DNA of 64,000 nucleotides from Bacteroidota bacterium (GCA_018267135.1 JAFDZA010000007.1:78216-142215), one strand, 5' to 3'. Positions 1-10,914 are shown, numbered from the stretch's first letter. Notes: generated by a model from the letters alone, not told the origin. Made by a program: numbers and translations.

Positions 1-266
1 CTCGTCAGACTGTCCTTTTTATGGTTGAGCCTGGCAATCTTTGAATGCAATAGGTTGAGCGGTGCATGATAGGCTTTCTGGAGGCTGTCGGTTTTGTGGT
101 TAAATTTTTTTTCGACGGCATTGACTTGGGTGTTGGAAGCTTTGAGGGTGCTGTCGGCTTTGGAGATATTCTGTTTGGAAACATTCTTCTGCGCGAGCGA
201 ATCTTGGGCATTGCCGTGCAGCGAGAGCAAGAAAATAACCAGCAATAGGGAAAGCGAGTATTTCAC
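1..266 (-). CDS. Partial secreted protein, N-terminal part only
   Basis: Reading leftward from a GTG at 264-266 gives about 88 codons that run off the window. The first 20 residues form a clear Sec signal peptide (short basic start, Leu/Ile/Val-rich core, cleavage after GNA before QDS). The mature part is Lys/Asn/Ser-rich and predicted helical, with spaced DS/DSL motifs that suggest a coiled coil. No ATG lies in frame nearby, so GTG is the likeliest start. The gene diverges from the RHS gene at 502. I do not recognise the family. Confidence 0.5.
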   Translation of the reverse strand, partial: MKYSLSLLLVIFLLSLHGNAQDSLAQKNVSKQNISKADSTLKASNTQVNAVEKKFNHKTDSLQKAYHAPLNLLHSKIARLNHKKDSLT

Positions 267-501
267 AGGAAAGAATTCACAAATATGGGATTAACGAAGT
301 TGACTTTATGCGGGTAGAGTCGATAAATAAATTTGCCACTCTTAAAATACAGGAAATTTCCTGTTGTTTTTCGCGGACGGGATTGAATAGGTTTGAGAAA
401 TGAGACTTCTCTTAGCTTAAATTTCTGTTACTTATATAAATGTGGATTGTTTAGAAGCGAAAATTACTATGCTTGCATGGTTATAAATTGACCTTGTTCG
501 G

Positions 502-3500
502 ATGTTGAATCCATTCAAATTACCTATGAGTAAACTATTCTCTGGCCGGAAGGCTTTGCTGATGATCAGCTTGACGGTTTTTTTCTCGGCGCCTGCCTTA
601 GCTCAAACATTTTCTGCTGACCCGCTGACAGGTAGTGCCACCGGCAGTATACCGCTGTGGACAATAGGATCAGGCGATGTGTCTGTACCAGTTTCTTTGG
701 CCTATTACGGTCATGGAGTTAAGGTGAATGACAGTCAGCAAAGTGCTGGGATGGGATGGGCATTGGTTGCCGGAGGTGCAGTGACGCGCGAAGTGCGGGG
801 ACTGCCCGATGACCTAGTGGGAGCCATGACGGGAATTAGTGGTGACACTCGCAACGGGTGGCTCCATGGCAGCGTCGCCTCACAAGCGGGCGCATTTGTC
901 CCGGGAAACTATGCCTCCTGTTACACTGAAGTACCTGACTACAACACGTTGAATGGCATGATCAATCAGGACACCGAACCAGACATTTATTCATTCTATG
1001 CACCGGGCCTGGGCGGACAGTTTGTGTTCTCCAACAATAAGGTAGTGCAAACCGTACCTTATCAAGATATAAAGATTCAGGTTACTCGAGAAAGTAGTGA
1101 CAGCCTGATTAGCCAGATAGTTATAACCAATAACCAGGGGTATTCTTACACTTTCCAGACTGGCGACAAGACGTCTCGTAGGGTCATGACTAATTTTTCT
1201 GGATTGACAAGTACCAATTATTATAGCAGGTTATACGGACTCTATCAAAGTGGTGCTACGTACTACAGTTCATGGTATCTCACCCAGGTAACCTCTCCCT
1301 CAGGAGGTAAGGTAACGTTCACCTATGGTAATCAATCCACAACATCCAATCCGGTCTACCTGATGGTAATCGATCCAAGTTCCAATAAAATAGATTCTTT
1401 GTATCAGGATAATTATTCGGTGTCCACAAAATTCCTTCAAACTGTTACGGGCAGTAATAATGTAGCCACCATTGGATGGACTGGTGGACTAGTTACCTCG
1501 GTCACCGTGTCGGATTTGACCTACGGACTCCTCACTAAAAAATTTGATCTGAAGTACCATAATGTTTGGGGATCCAAACGAGTCGCCTCTAGTAAGCGGG
1601 TAAAGCGATCATTTCTATCCAGCGTGATGGAAGGACTCAATTGCAATGCTTTTCCGGGTTATCAGTTCACCTACTACGGCTTGAATTTTACAAAAGACAC
1701 CACGTCCATGCCTTTCAACTCCTTTCTCGGACAAGATTTATTCGGGTACTACGATTCGACGGCCACTTCTGGAACCCCCGATATTTATTATAACAATAGT
1801 GTGGCTAATGGCGAACGGTACAGATTTGCATCAACCTCCGGCTACTCAGCGATGGGCGGTGGCAGTGGCGGGCGAACGGTGAATCCGGCCAAGGTTTGTT
1901 ATGGCTCCCTGAAAACGGTTACACTTCCAAGTGGAGGTACCAGTACTTATACCTATGGAGCGGCTGACTACCTGGATGTTGTGACAAGTACTACAGTACT
2001 TGGCGGTGGTGCACGAGTGGCCAGCATCAAAACGAGTGCTAATGATCCCGGTTCCGATATGACAACTACGTATAAATATATCACATCTGGAAGTTCACCC
2101 ACATCAAGCGGGCAGTGGACTTACCGGCCGATGTTTGTTACGTTCAGTATCATAGGAAACGCCATCCGCGTGCCGGTCAACCTGGCCCCTGAGGAAATCA
2201 TTTACTATTCGCGAGTTGAAGTTTCAACAACAGGTCGAGGCAAGACGGTTTATCAATACAACAACGCGGGGATCTATCAAACTACCTCGGTGTCGGATTT
2301 CAATGCATCCTTTTCGAAAACGGCCCGTTCCTCGTGCGGGTCACTGGGCGATTTGCAATCGGGGTACTACACGTATCCATATGCACCTAATACCAACTAT
2401 GATTTTGAGCGTGGGCTTCCCACCTACGTTACCGATTACAACCGAGCCGGTAAAGTGGTGCGAAGAAGTATTTACACCTATCAGCGAACTACTTTGCCCA
2501 AGGTGCCCGTCTCTGCCGTCCGGGTCGAGCCTTTGGCAGCCATGGTACAGTACAGCACCTATACCTTGTTGTCAAGTGTGACCAAGGTTTCGGCAACTGT
2601 GGCTGTGCGAACGTATGACCAAGGCTCCCAGGATACAACTTCACAATATGTCGAGAAAAGAACTTTCTACACTTACAATGGCAACCAGATGCTTTCGCAG
2701 GTGTCTACAACCAACAGCGATAACTCGACAATGGCCACAACTTACAAATACGCCAAGGACTACCCTACAAACGGCGTCGACTCAGCCTCGAAAGCCATCA
2801 ACCGACTGGTGGCAGCCAATCGTCACGGTACACTGGTCGAATCGGTGGGCTACCAGGGTTCAAGTGTCGTCTCAGGCTCATTGACGTTGTTTGCTTCATT
2901 TACTCCTCAAAACTCATCGACAAGATTGGTTATGCCTTCTCAGGTTCTGACGCTCGGCGACCCGACCGGATTTACGGCATCAACAGTCACTACTGGTAAT
3001 TCATTTTCTTACTCATCGAATTACTACCCAACTGGCTACGTTGACGCTTACGACGGCGTCGGGCATTCGACGATATTACGCGATCAAACCAGAGCGATAA
3101 AATCTGCCATATACGGGTACAACAATTCAGCTGTTGCTTTGGATATAAGCAATGCTCGGTATGACCAGATTGCATTCTGTGATTTTGAGCCGGGTAATAT
3201 TACTGTCCTCGGTGGCACCAATGGAGCCACTGTCAACTCAGACAGTTGGTCCGGCCAGTATTCTACTTCCCTGGCCAGTGGCAACTATGTTTTTGAAAAC
3301 GCGATCAGCAAGGGGCTCGGGCGATACTACCGGTTTTCGTGCTGGGCCAAGGCGACGGCTTCGGCAACGCTTACGATATATATTAACGGAACGGCTACAT
3401 CGAGCACGGCACAGTACCCGGCCGCCGGAAAGACAGCCGGCACCTGGCAGTACATCGAGGCCACTGTTGATCTAGGATCCATTTTGCAGGGAACGTCTTT

Positions 3501-4356
3501 TAGCTTCCAGGCCATGGCTTCATCAGCGATCATGGTAGACAACTTTGCATTCTATCCACAGTCGGCCTCTGTCGTAGCGCACACTTACGATCCGCTTAAC
3601 GGAAAGACTGCCGATCTAGACAGCCGCGGAACAAGCGCGTTTGTTGCCTACGATGCCTTGGGCCGCGTGAGGTATTTACAGAATACCGATAAGGATATTG
3701 TTCAAATCAAAGACTACCATTACCTGGCATCGAACGGGGTACTTCCTGTCAGCACGTTTACCGGGCCTAACACACCCAACATGGGAGCCTCTGTTACCTA
3801 TACCGCCAATCCAAGTTGCGGTTCCGGCGTTACCTATGCCTGGTATGTGGACGGTATTCTTCAGACAGCCACTACTTCAACCTTCACTTACGCATTTTTG
3901 CTAAACAAGACGTACACGATTACACTGGTTGCCTCGGCTACCTATGGCAGCAGCTCTACGGACATGACAGTGAATCCTGTTCCCCAACTGAATGCAAGCA
4001 TCAGTGTCAGTGGCCTACCGAACGGGCCGAATTATTGCGACAGTTATCCTACAATCACTCTTTCAATCGCATTTGGCGCTGGGGCCTGCTACCAAAGTAA
4101 TAATGTTACCTATAATTGGTACTACAGTTATTCCGCCCCGACTTTCAGCGGCAGCGGAAGCATATTGTATACAGGGCCAACTTATCCATTAGGAACAACA
4201 CAATCAGTTTCTTTTAACGCCGCGACCAGTACTGGGACATATGTTTATTGCCATATCACTTCCACTTGCGTCAATCAGACCAATGGCAGCAACACGCCAT
4301 TAGACCAAATAGTTTATCAAGCCTTCAGTTGTGTAAACCGTGGCGGAGGCCAGTAA
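502..4356 (+). CDS. Secreted YD-repeat/RHS-family protein with carbohydrate-binding-like and Ig-like C-terminal regions
   Basis: 1284 aa. A signal peptide ends at PALAQ (residue 35); the start could also be Met9 at 526, which gives the cleaner signal peptide. The N-terminal part (FSADPLTGSATGSIPLWTI, then GWALVAGGAVTR) looks like the SpvB/TcaB-type opening of RHS-related proteins. YD-type repeats follow (YTYQRTTLP, YDALGRVRY near residue 1053). Residues about 893-1018 resemble a lectin/CBM fold (FEPGNI...MVDNFAFYP). The last 200 residues look like PKD/Ig-like modules. There is no RHS core (PxxxxDPxG) or toxin tip. The next RHS gene starts 33 nt downstream, so the two probably form one operon and may act together at the cell surface. 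The role is inferred. Confidence 0.75.
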   Translation: MLNPFKLPMSKLFSGRKALLMISLTVFFSAPALAQTFSADPLTGSATGSIPLWTIGSGDVSVPVSLAYYGHGVKVNDSQQSAGMGWALVAGGAVTREVRGLPDDLVGAMTGISGDTRNGWLHGSVASQAGAFVPGNYASCYTEVPDYNTLNGMINQDTEPDIYSFYAPGLGGQFVFSNNKVVQTVPYQDIKIQVTRESSDSLISQIVITNNQGYSYTFQTGDKTSRRVMTNFSGLTSTNYYSRLYGLYQSGATYYSSWYLTQVTSPSGGKVTFTYGNQSTTSNPVYLMVIDPSSNKIDSLYQDNYSVSTKFLQTVTGSNNVATIGWTGGLVTSVTVSDLTYGLLTKKFDLKYHNVWGSKRVASSKRVKRSFLSSVMEGLNCNAFPGYQFTYYGLNFTKDTTSMPFNSFLGQDLFGYYDSTATSGTPDIYYNNSVANGERYRFASTSGYSAMGGGSGGRTVNPAKVCYGSLKTVTLPSGGTSTYTYGAADYLDVVTSTTVLGGGARVASIKTSANDPGSDMTTTYKYITSGSSPTSSGQWTYRPMFVTFSIIGNAIRVPVNLAPEEIIYYSRVEVSTTGRGKTVYQYNNAGIYQTTSVSDFNASFSKTARSSCGSLGDLQSGYYTYPYAPNTNYDFERGLPTYVTDYNRAGKVVRRSIYTYQRTTLPKVPVSAVRVEPLAAMVQYSTYTLLSSVTKVSATVAVRTYDQGSQDTTSQYVEKRTFYTYNGNQMLSQVSTTNSDNSTMATTYKYAKDYPTNGVDSASKAINRLVAANRHGTLVESVGYQGSSVVSGSLTLFASFTPQNSSTRLVMPSQVLTLGDPTGFTASTVTTGNSFSYSSNYYPTGYVDAYDGVGHSTILRDQTRAIKSAIYGYNNSAVALDISNARYDQIAFCDFEPGNITVLGGTNGATVNSDSWSGQYSTSLASGNYVFENAISKGLGRYYRFSCWAKATASATLTIYINGTATSSTAQYPAAGKTAGTWQYIEATVDLGSILQGTSFSFQAMASSAIMVDNFAFYPQSASVVAHTYDPLNGKTADLDSRGTSAFVAYDALGRVRYLQNTDKDIVQIKDYHYLASNGVLPVSTFTGPNTPNMGASVTYTANPSCGSGVTYAWYVDGILQTATTSTFTYAFLLNKTYTITLVASATYGSSSTDMTVNPVPQLNASISVSGLPNGPNYCDSYPTITLSIAFGAGACYQSNNVTYNWYYSYSAPTFSGSGSILYTGPTYPLGTTQSVSFNAATSTGTYVYCHITSTCVNQTNGSNTPLDQIVYQAFSCVNRGGGQ

Positions 4357-4389
4357 GATATGATTTGTGCATCCTTTGACTTAAACAAA

Positions 4390-7300
4390 ATGAACAAACT
4401 TTTAATACTGTGTTTCTTGCTGGTTCCTTTTAGCAGGGCTTCGTTTGCACAGATTACCGGACCAACGGTTGTCTGCCCAAGTACATCGTACACTTATACA
4501 GGTGGTGACGGGATTCGGTCATCGTGGAGTTTTACCGGTAGCCCAACGGTGGTGAGCCGTAACGGTGGCGTTTGGACGACCACGAGTATGGTACTCAAGT
4601 TCACCGCGAATTGTGTCATAACAATTAACGAGTACGAACAGGATCAAAATGGAAACTGGTTTCTATCTCAGACCTCGACGCTAAATGTAAATGTGGTGAC
4701 TACCGGTACTATAACCGGATCCTCGACCGTCTGTCCATCTACTTCATTTACGCTATCCGCTCCAGGTACGTCAGGAAATAGTTTCAATTGGCAAAGTAGT
4801 CCGTCAGGTCAGAATACGTGGACAACCTTTGCCAGTAACCAGAGCGCTTATGCTACACCGAGCACTACGATTACGGCAAGCACAGACTTCAGGTTAGTCT
4901 CCAATGATTGTTCGACAATCATCTCCGCCACAAAAACCATCACTGTCTACACCGGAGTTAGCTCCGCAGGAAGTATATCGGGAGCCCAGACAATTTGTTA
5001 TGGTGCAACCCCGACGACACTGCAGGAGGTATCGACGCCCACAGCAAGTCCCAGTTACACCTATCAATGGCAGAGCCGCGTGAATTCCGGCGCGTGGTCC
5101 AATATCACTGGCGCAACATCAAATACCTATTCACCGGGGCCGCTCTATCAGACAACGGATTATCAGCGGCTGGCAGTCTGGTCGTGCAGCTCTTCCCAAA
5201 ATATGGCCTCCAACATCGTCACCGTAACGGTCAACGCAACCTCGGTTGGAGGCACGGTTTCGTCCACCAATGGCACTTCGTTTTGTGGCACCAGTTCGGT
5301 CAATTTAAAACTTACCGGTTACACGGGTTCTATCGTTGCCTGGTACTATCAATACAATGATGGCAGCGGGTGGAGTTCGTGGACGAGTTTTGGAGGGGCA
5401 GGTTCATCGACGAACCAGTTGTCGCTGGCCAACAATGGAAGTGTCAACCGGTCTTATCAGTTTTATGCCACGGTACAAGATGGTGTCTGTAGCCCGGCCG
5501 GCTCACCTACCTACGGGACGATCACCGATGTCCCGACGACCACTGGTTCCATTGCACCTGCACTCGTGGAGGCATATACTTCTACTACGGCCAACTATAC
5601 CCTCGGCGGCTATCCATCGTCGGCAACACTTTTGTGGCAACAATCGCCGGACGGGTTTACGTGGACTTGCGCCACGGGGTCTAATACGGTCGCCACTTAT
5701 ACCGGTAACACTGGCGGAATTACCATATTATCAACGACGAAGTATCGCGTTCAGGTAACTAACGGAACCTGTGTGAATTATTCACCAGTGTTGCCTGTGA
5801 TTATCTCCCAAGTGCCTGTAATTTCCTCATCGCTCAACTATTTAGCCATGGGAAATTCAGTGACCTTGACAACCAACTTAAATAACGGAGCGTCCTATAA
5901 TAGTTATCAATGGTATCGCTCAGGCACACTAATCACCGGCGCCATTTCCTCCAATTACTCAGCAAGCGAACCGGCATCCTATACGGTTGTCGTGACCTCG
6001 TCTACCACGTCGCCAGCAGCCACGTCCGCTGCATTCAATGTTTATGGTGTAGGTCTTCAACCCGATAACACTGTCAACTCTGTAGTCACTACAACTATTC
6101 GTCAAGCCGGTGTGAGCACCTCGACGGATATTTACACATTGCCATCCACTGGGTATGCACAGAGCATACAATACCTGGACATGCTTTCGCGACCAGTTCA
6201 AACTGTGGGGATTGGCCAGAGCCCGCTTATGCACGACGTGATTCAACCTTATGGCTATGATTCGCTCCAGCCTCCTTCTTATTTGCCTTACGTTGACTCG
6301 ATCATGACTGGAACACGGAGGACGACCGCCATATTCAATGGCACTTACCAGAACAGCAAGCAGTATAAGTTTTATCAGAAGACGGGAACCAAGATCGCCA
6401 CCAGTACAGCGCCACTCTCGCGAACCGTTTACGAAAGCAGCCCAATTGGGCGCGTGCTGGAGTCAGGAGCGCCCGATACAGACTGGCAAACTGGCACTGG
6501 CGGAACCTTAGGAGCCCACACCTTGCGACCGTTTTTTTATTGCTACAATTCTGGGTTCCCGGTACGGATGTGGACTACCTCTGGGCCGAGCGGCTACTAT
6601 GCGACGGGCTCTTTGGCAGTAAGCAAAGTAACCGACGAAAACGGCCACCCGGTGATGACTTACGCCGACAAACTTGGGCGTACTGTACTCAAACGAGTTA
6701 AGACTAGTGGCATGCCCGATACCACTACTTGGCTGGAGACTTATTATGTATATGATGGCCGGGGAAATCTGGCGATGCAGATACCACCGAAAGTGTCCTC
6801 CATGCTCAATGCGGGGAGCTCTTGGAGCACAGGTTTAGCCAACGCATGGTGCTTTGTTTACACTTATGACGTACGCAACCGTTTGGTGCAGAGCCAAGCA
6901 CCAGGCACCGCTGCGGCTTACTATGTGTATGATCCCTTGGGCCGAGTGGTGCTTACTCAAGATGCGCGGCTCCGCACCAACAACCAGTGGGCGTTTCTAA
7001 AATATGACGTAAGAGGGCGGACGATGATGACGGGCATTTATACCAACAACATCCAAACCAGCTTGTCGGCAGTGCAAGGCGTGGTGAGTGCTTTATACTC
7101 GGACATGTCGACGCCCTGGTATGAAGACCGTGGCACTACTCTGCACGGCTACACTAACCAGAGTTTTCCCACTACCAATGCCGACGGCTCAGCCTTGCAG
7201 ATTTATTCGGTGGCGTACTACGACACGTATGACTTTGACTACAACGGCACAGACGACTATGGCTATACAAGTCAGGGACTGACCGGTGAAGGCAGCCCGG

Positions 7301-10300
7301 GAAACAGTTTTGGAATGTCGACCGGCAGCAAGAAGCTTATCCTTGGAAGCTCGAACTATCTATACACCTATACCTACTACGACCGATTTGGGCGAGTCAT
7401 ACAAAGCCGCACCAACAACCACTTGTCGCTGACGGTGGATAATCTGACAACCGTTGTTTATGATTTCGAGGGGAAGGTGCTCCAGACAAAAACCTATCAT
7501 AATGCCGGTGGCAGCAACCAATACACTATTCTGCAAACGCCTGCCTATGACAACATAGGCCGCACACTGAATATCACTCATCAAATCAACGGAGGCACAC
7601 CTCAGGTAGTGGCAGCCTACCAGTATAACGAGCTCGGGCAGGTAGTTACTAAGCAGCTTCACAATACGGGCGGCAGCAACTATTTGCAGAACGTAGACCT
7701 TCGTTACAACATCCGTGGCTGGCTTTCTTCCATCAACAATGCGCAGCTGACGAGCGATGGTGGTGTGACCAATAACGACACCAATGACTATTTCGGTATG
7801 GAACTGTTTTACAACAAACAGGAAAACTCCTCACTGAATAATACGCCCTCCTACAACGGAAACATTTCTGCCGTCAAATGGAAAAATGGAGGCGTGGCTT
7901 CCGGCGCCACCGACCAGCGTGGCTACGTATTTGCCTACGACGCTAGTGACAAACTCACTTCATCCTCCTTTAAAGCCTATGATGGGTCTTCATGGGGTAA
8001 GGAAAGCGGAACGCTCAATGAAACGATGACCTATGACCATAATGGAAATATTCTTTCGCTTTCACGAAACCAAAATCTGCGGGGGTTAAATACGACAAGT
8101 GGCTTCACCGTTACCTCCACTGCGCAAGCCGTCGATGCGTTGACGTATACGTATGCGAACGGCAGCGGCAACCGCCTTACCAAGGTGGAAGATGCCGCCA
8201 CGGCCGCCGGTGGATTCCTCGATGGCGTGCACCTCGCCAAGGAATATTCCTACGATACTCTGGGTAGCCTTACCCAGGACCAGAACAAAGGCATCTCCGC
8301 GATCGCCTACAACTTGATTGGCAAACCACAGACCGTGACCTTTACCAACGGAACTTCGATGAGCTATACCTATGCGGCCGACGGAACTAAACTAAATGTG
8401 AGCACCACGGTAAGCGGCACCACCACTTCCTCCGACTATGTAAAAGGTTTTGTGTATTTGTCTGGTGCCCTTTCATTTTTCTCTTCGCCCGAGGGACGTG
8501 TTGTGAAAAACTCGTCCGGAGGATTTGAGTACCAATACGCCATTGCCGACCACCTGGGAAATACAAGGGTTTTATTTACCAGCGCCACGCAGACCACGCA
8601 GAGCGTCACGGCCGGATTTGAAACTGCCAACCAGACGACCGAGGCAGGGAATTTTTCCAATTATCAAACGGCGAAAATTAATACCCTTACGCCAACGAAT
8701 CCGAACGCTACGGCGGGCAACAGCGCCTATTACCTGAATGGCGGATATGCAGGCCAGGTCGGTATTGCGAAAAGCTATCAAGTGTTCCCAGGCGATGTGG
8801 TCGCCATTCAGGCAAAGGCCAAATACAATACACCCTCCGGTACCGCATCAAGCTATACCAGCTTTGTCAGTTCACTGTTAACGGCCTTCAACCTATCAGC
8901 ACCAGCACCCGGAGAGACGGGAACGCCTGCTGCTGGCGTAAACTCATTTGGGAGCTGGGAGATTGGCAGCTACGGCGACGAGAGCAAAAGCGACGCGATG
9001 AAGGTGTTTGTGACGATCATAGTATTTGACAAGAACTACAATCTCATTGACGTTGCCTACAGTGCGGCACCTTCCTCCGGAACATTGTTCAGCCGGAGTT
9101 ATACGATTAAAGAGGCAGGCTATGCGTATCTTTATATCAGCAATGAGCACCCTTATTTAACGGACGTGTACTTCGATGAAGTAATGATGAGCTACACGCC
9201 TTCCTCCATACTACAAGCCAACGAATACTATCCTTTCGGGTACCAAACCACGAACTCCTGGACGAAAACAGGAACGGTGGCAAATAATTTTTTGGCAAAC
9301 GGAGGCACGGAACTCAACACCACGTCTTCGCTCTACGATCTGGATTTCAGAAACTACGACCCCATCTTGGGACGGATGAATCAGGTGGATCCGATGGCTA
9401 CTTCGGCAGCCGCTCATACCCCGTATAATTATTCATTTAATAATCCGATTTCGCTTAATGATGCTAGCGGCGCCTGGCCAGGCGACTGGTGGACCTATAA
9501 TTACAATCCCAAACAGGTCATGGATGGGCCTGGTGGCGGTCCCTGCGCTGCACCCGATCCTGACCATCCTTTCGCCGGCTGGATGGGCGGAAACGGCAAC
9601 CAAGATAATATTGATGGAGATATGTTCGGTGACTATACACAAGCTGGTAGCGAAAATAACAATAGTGAAGCCGAAGAAAGCTCGGTAACTGAAGTTCAGA
9701 ATGAGAAGGGGGAGGTTATAGGATACTCTTTTAATGGTGCAATTGCAGGTTCAATTTTTAGTGCATTAACTAGCGGTGCAGGGGTTAATATTACGATTGA
9801 ACCAGGCGCCGGGTCTGGTGGGGTAGATTTAGTGACGATAAATGTAGATGGCCTCCTGGTTAACCAAAGTTCAAAAAATTTGACGGATACTCAAATGAAC
9901 AAATTGGCAGCGAAAATTGAGTCCCAAATCGAATCCTCTTTCTCAGGAAAGTCAAGTTCCTTGGAGTGGAAAACGAATGCAACTGTGTCTACAAATGCTT
10001 CAATTTTTGGCTGCGACGGGGATCACTTTTCGTTTATTTTAGTGGATGATGTTACTAAAATTGTCCAAGGCCTTGAAAACAATGCCGTAGGCTTTTCTAA
10101 GCCAGGGTTAAGCTATGCTTATATTAATGCATCAGGCAATGAAATAGCAAGGACTGCTGCACATGAGTTTGGGCACGCTTTGGGACTTGGACATATAGAG
10201 GATGAATATGTAACCGGAAGACCTGGCTTGAAATTTAGCAATGATGATTATTTCGGAAACTTAATGCATCAAATGAGAGCACGGGATTCAAACGGTATGC

Positions 10301-10392
10301 CGGTGGCTGGATATAAAATTGAAGCTTGGCAGATCTATGAACTCCTCATTAGAAATCTTGTTATTCCGTATCAAACAAATCCAATGAAGTAA
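4390..10392 (+). CDS. RHS polymorphic toxin with C-terminal zinc metalloprotease (metzincin-type) domain
   Basis: About 2000 aa from the ATG at 4390, chosen over 4360 because it opens directly with the signal peptide MNKLLILCFLLV and a cleavage site after SFAQ. Order: tandem Ig/PKD-like modules (to about residue 550), a DUF6443-like region (about 560-700), many YD repeats (Y-x-Y-D...G-R), and the RHS-associated core near residues 1641-1693 (FRNYDPILGRMNQVDP, YNYSFNNPISLNDASG). The variable tip covers about residues 1750-2000. The tip contains HEFGHALGLGH (H1925, E1926, H1929, H1935), a full HExxHxxGxxH zinc site, and a later NLMHQM that could be the Met-turn. The family delivers C-terminal toxins, so this tip is most likely a peptidase effector. 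DNA from about 9640 is more AT-rich than the RHS body, which fits tip replacement. Confidence 0.88.
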   Translation: MNKLLILCFLLVPFSRASFAQITGPTVVCPSTSYTYTGGDGIRSSWSFTGSPTVVSRNGGVWTTTSMVLKFTANCVITINEYEQDQNGNWFLSQTSTLNVNVVTTGTITGSSTVCPSTSFTLSAPGTSGNSFNWQSSPSGQNTWTTFASNQSAYATPSTTITASTDFRLVSNDCSTIISATKTITVYTGVSSAGSISGAQTICYGATPTTLQEVSTPTASPSYTYQWQSRVNSGAWSNITGATSNTYSPGPLYQTTDYQRLAVWSCSSSQNMASNIVTVTVNATSVGGTVSSTNGTSFCGTSSVNLKLTGYTGSIVAWYYQYNDGSGWSSWTSFGGAGSSTNQLSLANNGSVNRSYQFYATVQDGVCSPAGSPTYGTITDVPTTTGSIAPALVEAYTSTTANYTLGGYPSSATLLWQQSPDGFTWTCATGSNTVATYTGNTGGITILSTTKYRVQVTNGTCVNYSPVLPVIISQVPVISSSLNYLAMGNSVTLTTNLNNGASYNSYQWYRSGTLITGAISSNYSASEPASYTVVVTSSTTSPAATSAAFNVYGVGLQPDNTVNSVVTTTIRQAGVSTSTDIYTLPSTGYAQSIQYLDMLSRPVQTVGIGQSPLMHDVIQPYGYDSLQPPSYLPYVDSIMTGTRRTTAIFNGTYQNSKQYKFYQKTGTKIATSTAPLSRTVYESSPIGRVLESGAPDTDWQTGTGGTLGAHTLRPFFYCYNSGFPVRMWTTSGPSGYYATGSLAVSKVTDENGHPVMTYADKLGRTVLKRVKTSGMPDTTTWLETYYVYDGRGNLAMQIPPKVSSMLNAGSSWSTGLANAWCFVYTYDVRNRLVQSQAPGTAAAYYVYDPLGRVVLTQDARLRTNNQWAFLKYDVRGRTMMTGIYTNNIQTSLSAVQGVVSALYSDMSTPWYEDRGTTLHGYTNQSFPTTNADGSALQIYSVAYYDTYDFDYNGTDDYGYTSQGLTGEGSPGNSFGMSTGSKKLILGSSNYLYTYTYYDRFGRVIQSRTNNHLSLTVDNLTTVVYDFEGKVLQTKTYHNAGGSNQYTILQTPAYDNIGRTLNITHQINGGTPQVVAAYQYNELGQVVTKQLHNTGGSNYLQNVDLRYNIRGWLSSINNAQLTSDGGVTNNDTNDYFGMELFYNKQENSSLNNTPSYNGNISAVKWKNGGVASGATDQRGYVFAYDASDKLTSSSFKAYDGSSWGKESGTLNETMTYDHNGNILSLSRNQNLRGLNTTSGFTVTSTAQAVDALTYTYANGSGNRLTKVEDAATAAGGFLDGVHLAKEYSYDTLGSLTQDQNKGISAIAYNLIGKPQTVTFTNGTSMSYTYAADGTKLNVSTTVSGTTTSSDYVKGFVYLSGALSFFSSPEGRVVKNSSGGFEYQYAIADHLGNTRVLFTSATQTTQSVTAGFETANQTTEAGNFSNYQTAKINTLTPTNPNATAGNSAYYLNGGYAGQVGIAKSYQVFPGDVVAIQAKAKYNTPSGTASSYTSFVSSLLTAFNLSAPAPGETGTPAAGVNSFGSWEIGSYGDESKSDAMKVFVTIIVFDKNYNLIDVAYSAAPSSGTLFSRSYTIKEAGYAYLYISNEHPYLTDVYFDEVMMSYTPSSILQANEYYPFGYQTTNSWTKTGTVANNFLANGGTELNTTSSLYDLDFRNYDPILGRMNQVDPMATSAAAHTPYNYSFNNPISLNDASGAWPGDWWTYNYNPKQVMDGPGGGPCAAPDPDHPFAGWMGGNGNQDNIDGDMFGDYTQAGSENNNSEAEESSVTEVQNEKGEVIGYSFNGAIAGSIFSALTSGAGVNITIEPGAGSGGVDLVTINVDGLLVNQSSKNLTDTQMNKLAAKIESQIESSFSGKSSSLEWKTNATVSTNASIFGCDGDHFSFILVDDVTKIVQGLENNAVGFSKPGLSYAYINASGNEIARTAAHEFGHALGLGHIEDEYVTGRPGLKFSNDDYFGNLMHQMRARDSNGMPVAGYKIEAWQIYELLIRNLVIPYQTNPMK

Positions 10393-10395
10393 ATC

Positions 10396-10914
10396 ATGAG
10401 TTCGAAACTTATTTTTGTCGTATTGTATGTGGTGGTCTCAATTATTATTCAATCGTGCAAACCTGTAGCTTCCTATAATGGCCCTAATCGTCAACTAATA
10501 CTTAATACAAGGAAGTCCTTTCTTATTTATTTTGCAGGGTATGATGGCGAAAGGGTTACGCTTAGATTGAATGACAAGACTATTTTTTCAAATAGGAGAT
10601 TGAAAAACCTGAAATTTCCGTTTAATGAGCCTGATTCAATACTTCGGAAAGATCAGAATTCATATGTAAAATTTGATAACGGATCATTGATTGTTCAAGT
10701 GCTTGGAAAAATTGAATCACCGAATACCCGTTTTGATTTTTCATCTAAATTGAGAATTGAGATAATTGTTGACGATCAAGCTGAATCCAAGACTATCTCA
10801 CTGTCAAAGGGTAGAATCGTGTATTTGGATTATGGAAACGTTAAGCTTAGTGATACAAACTATGTTAAGAAAGTACGCTTTGTGCAGTATGCGAAACTGC
10901 CTGAATCAGAATAG
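10396..10914 (+). CDS. Small lipoprotein, candidate immunity protein to the RHS metalloprotease tip
   Basis: 172 aa, starting 3 nt after the RHS stop codon. The N-terminus is a lipoprotein signal with Cys in IIIQSCKP (lipobox-like), so the mature protein is probably attached to a membrane outside the cytoplasm. The rest is beta-rich and charged, without a recognised domain. Like the toxin tip it is AT-rich. A small gene directly after a polymorphic toxin is usually its immunity gene. Periplasmic attachment would fit protection against an exported peptidase. The function is inferred from position. Confidence 0.6.
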   Translation: MSSKLIFVVLYVVVSIIIQSCKPVASYNGPNRQLILNTRKSFLIYFAGYDGERVTLRLNDKTIFSNRRLKNLKFPFNEPDSILRKDQNSYVKFDNGSLIVQVLGKIESPNTRFDFSSKLRIEIIVDDQAESKTISLSKGRIVYLDYGNVKLSDTNYVKKVRFVQYAKLPESE

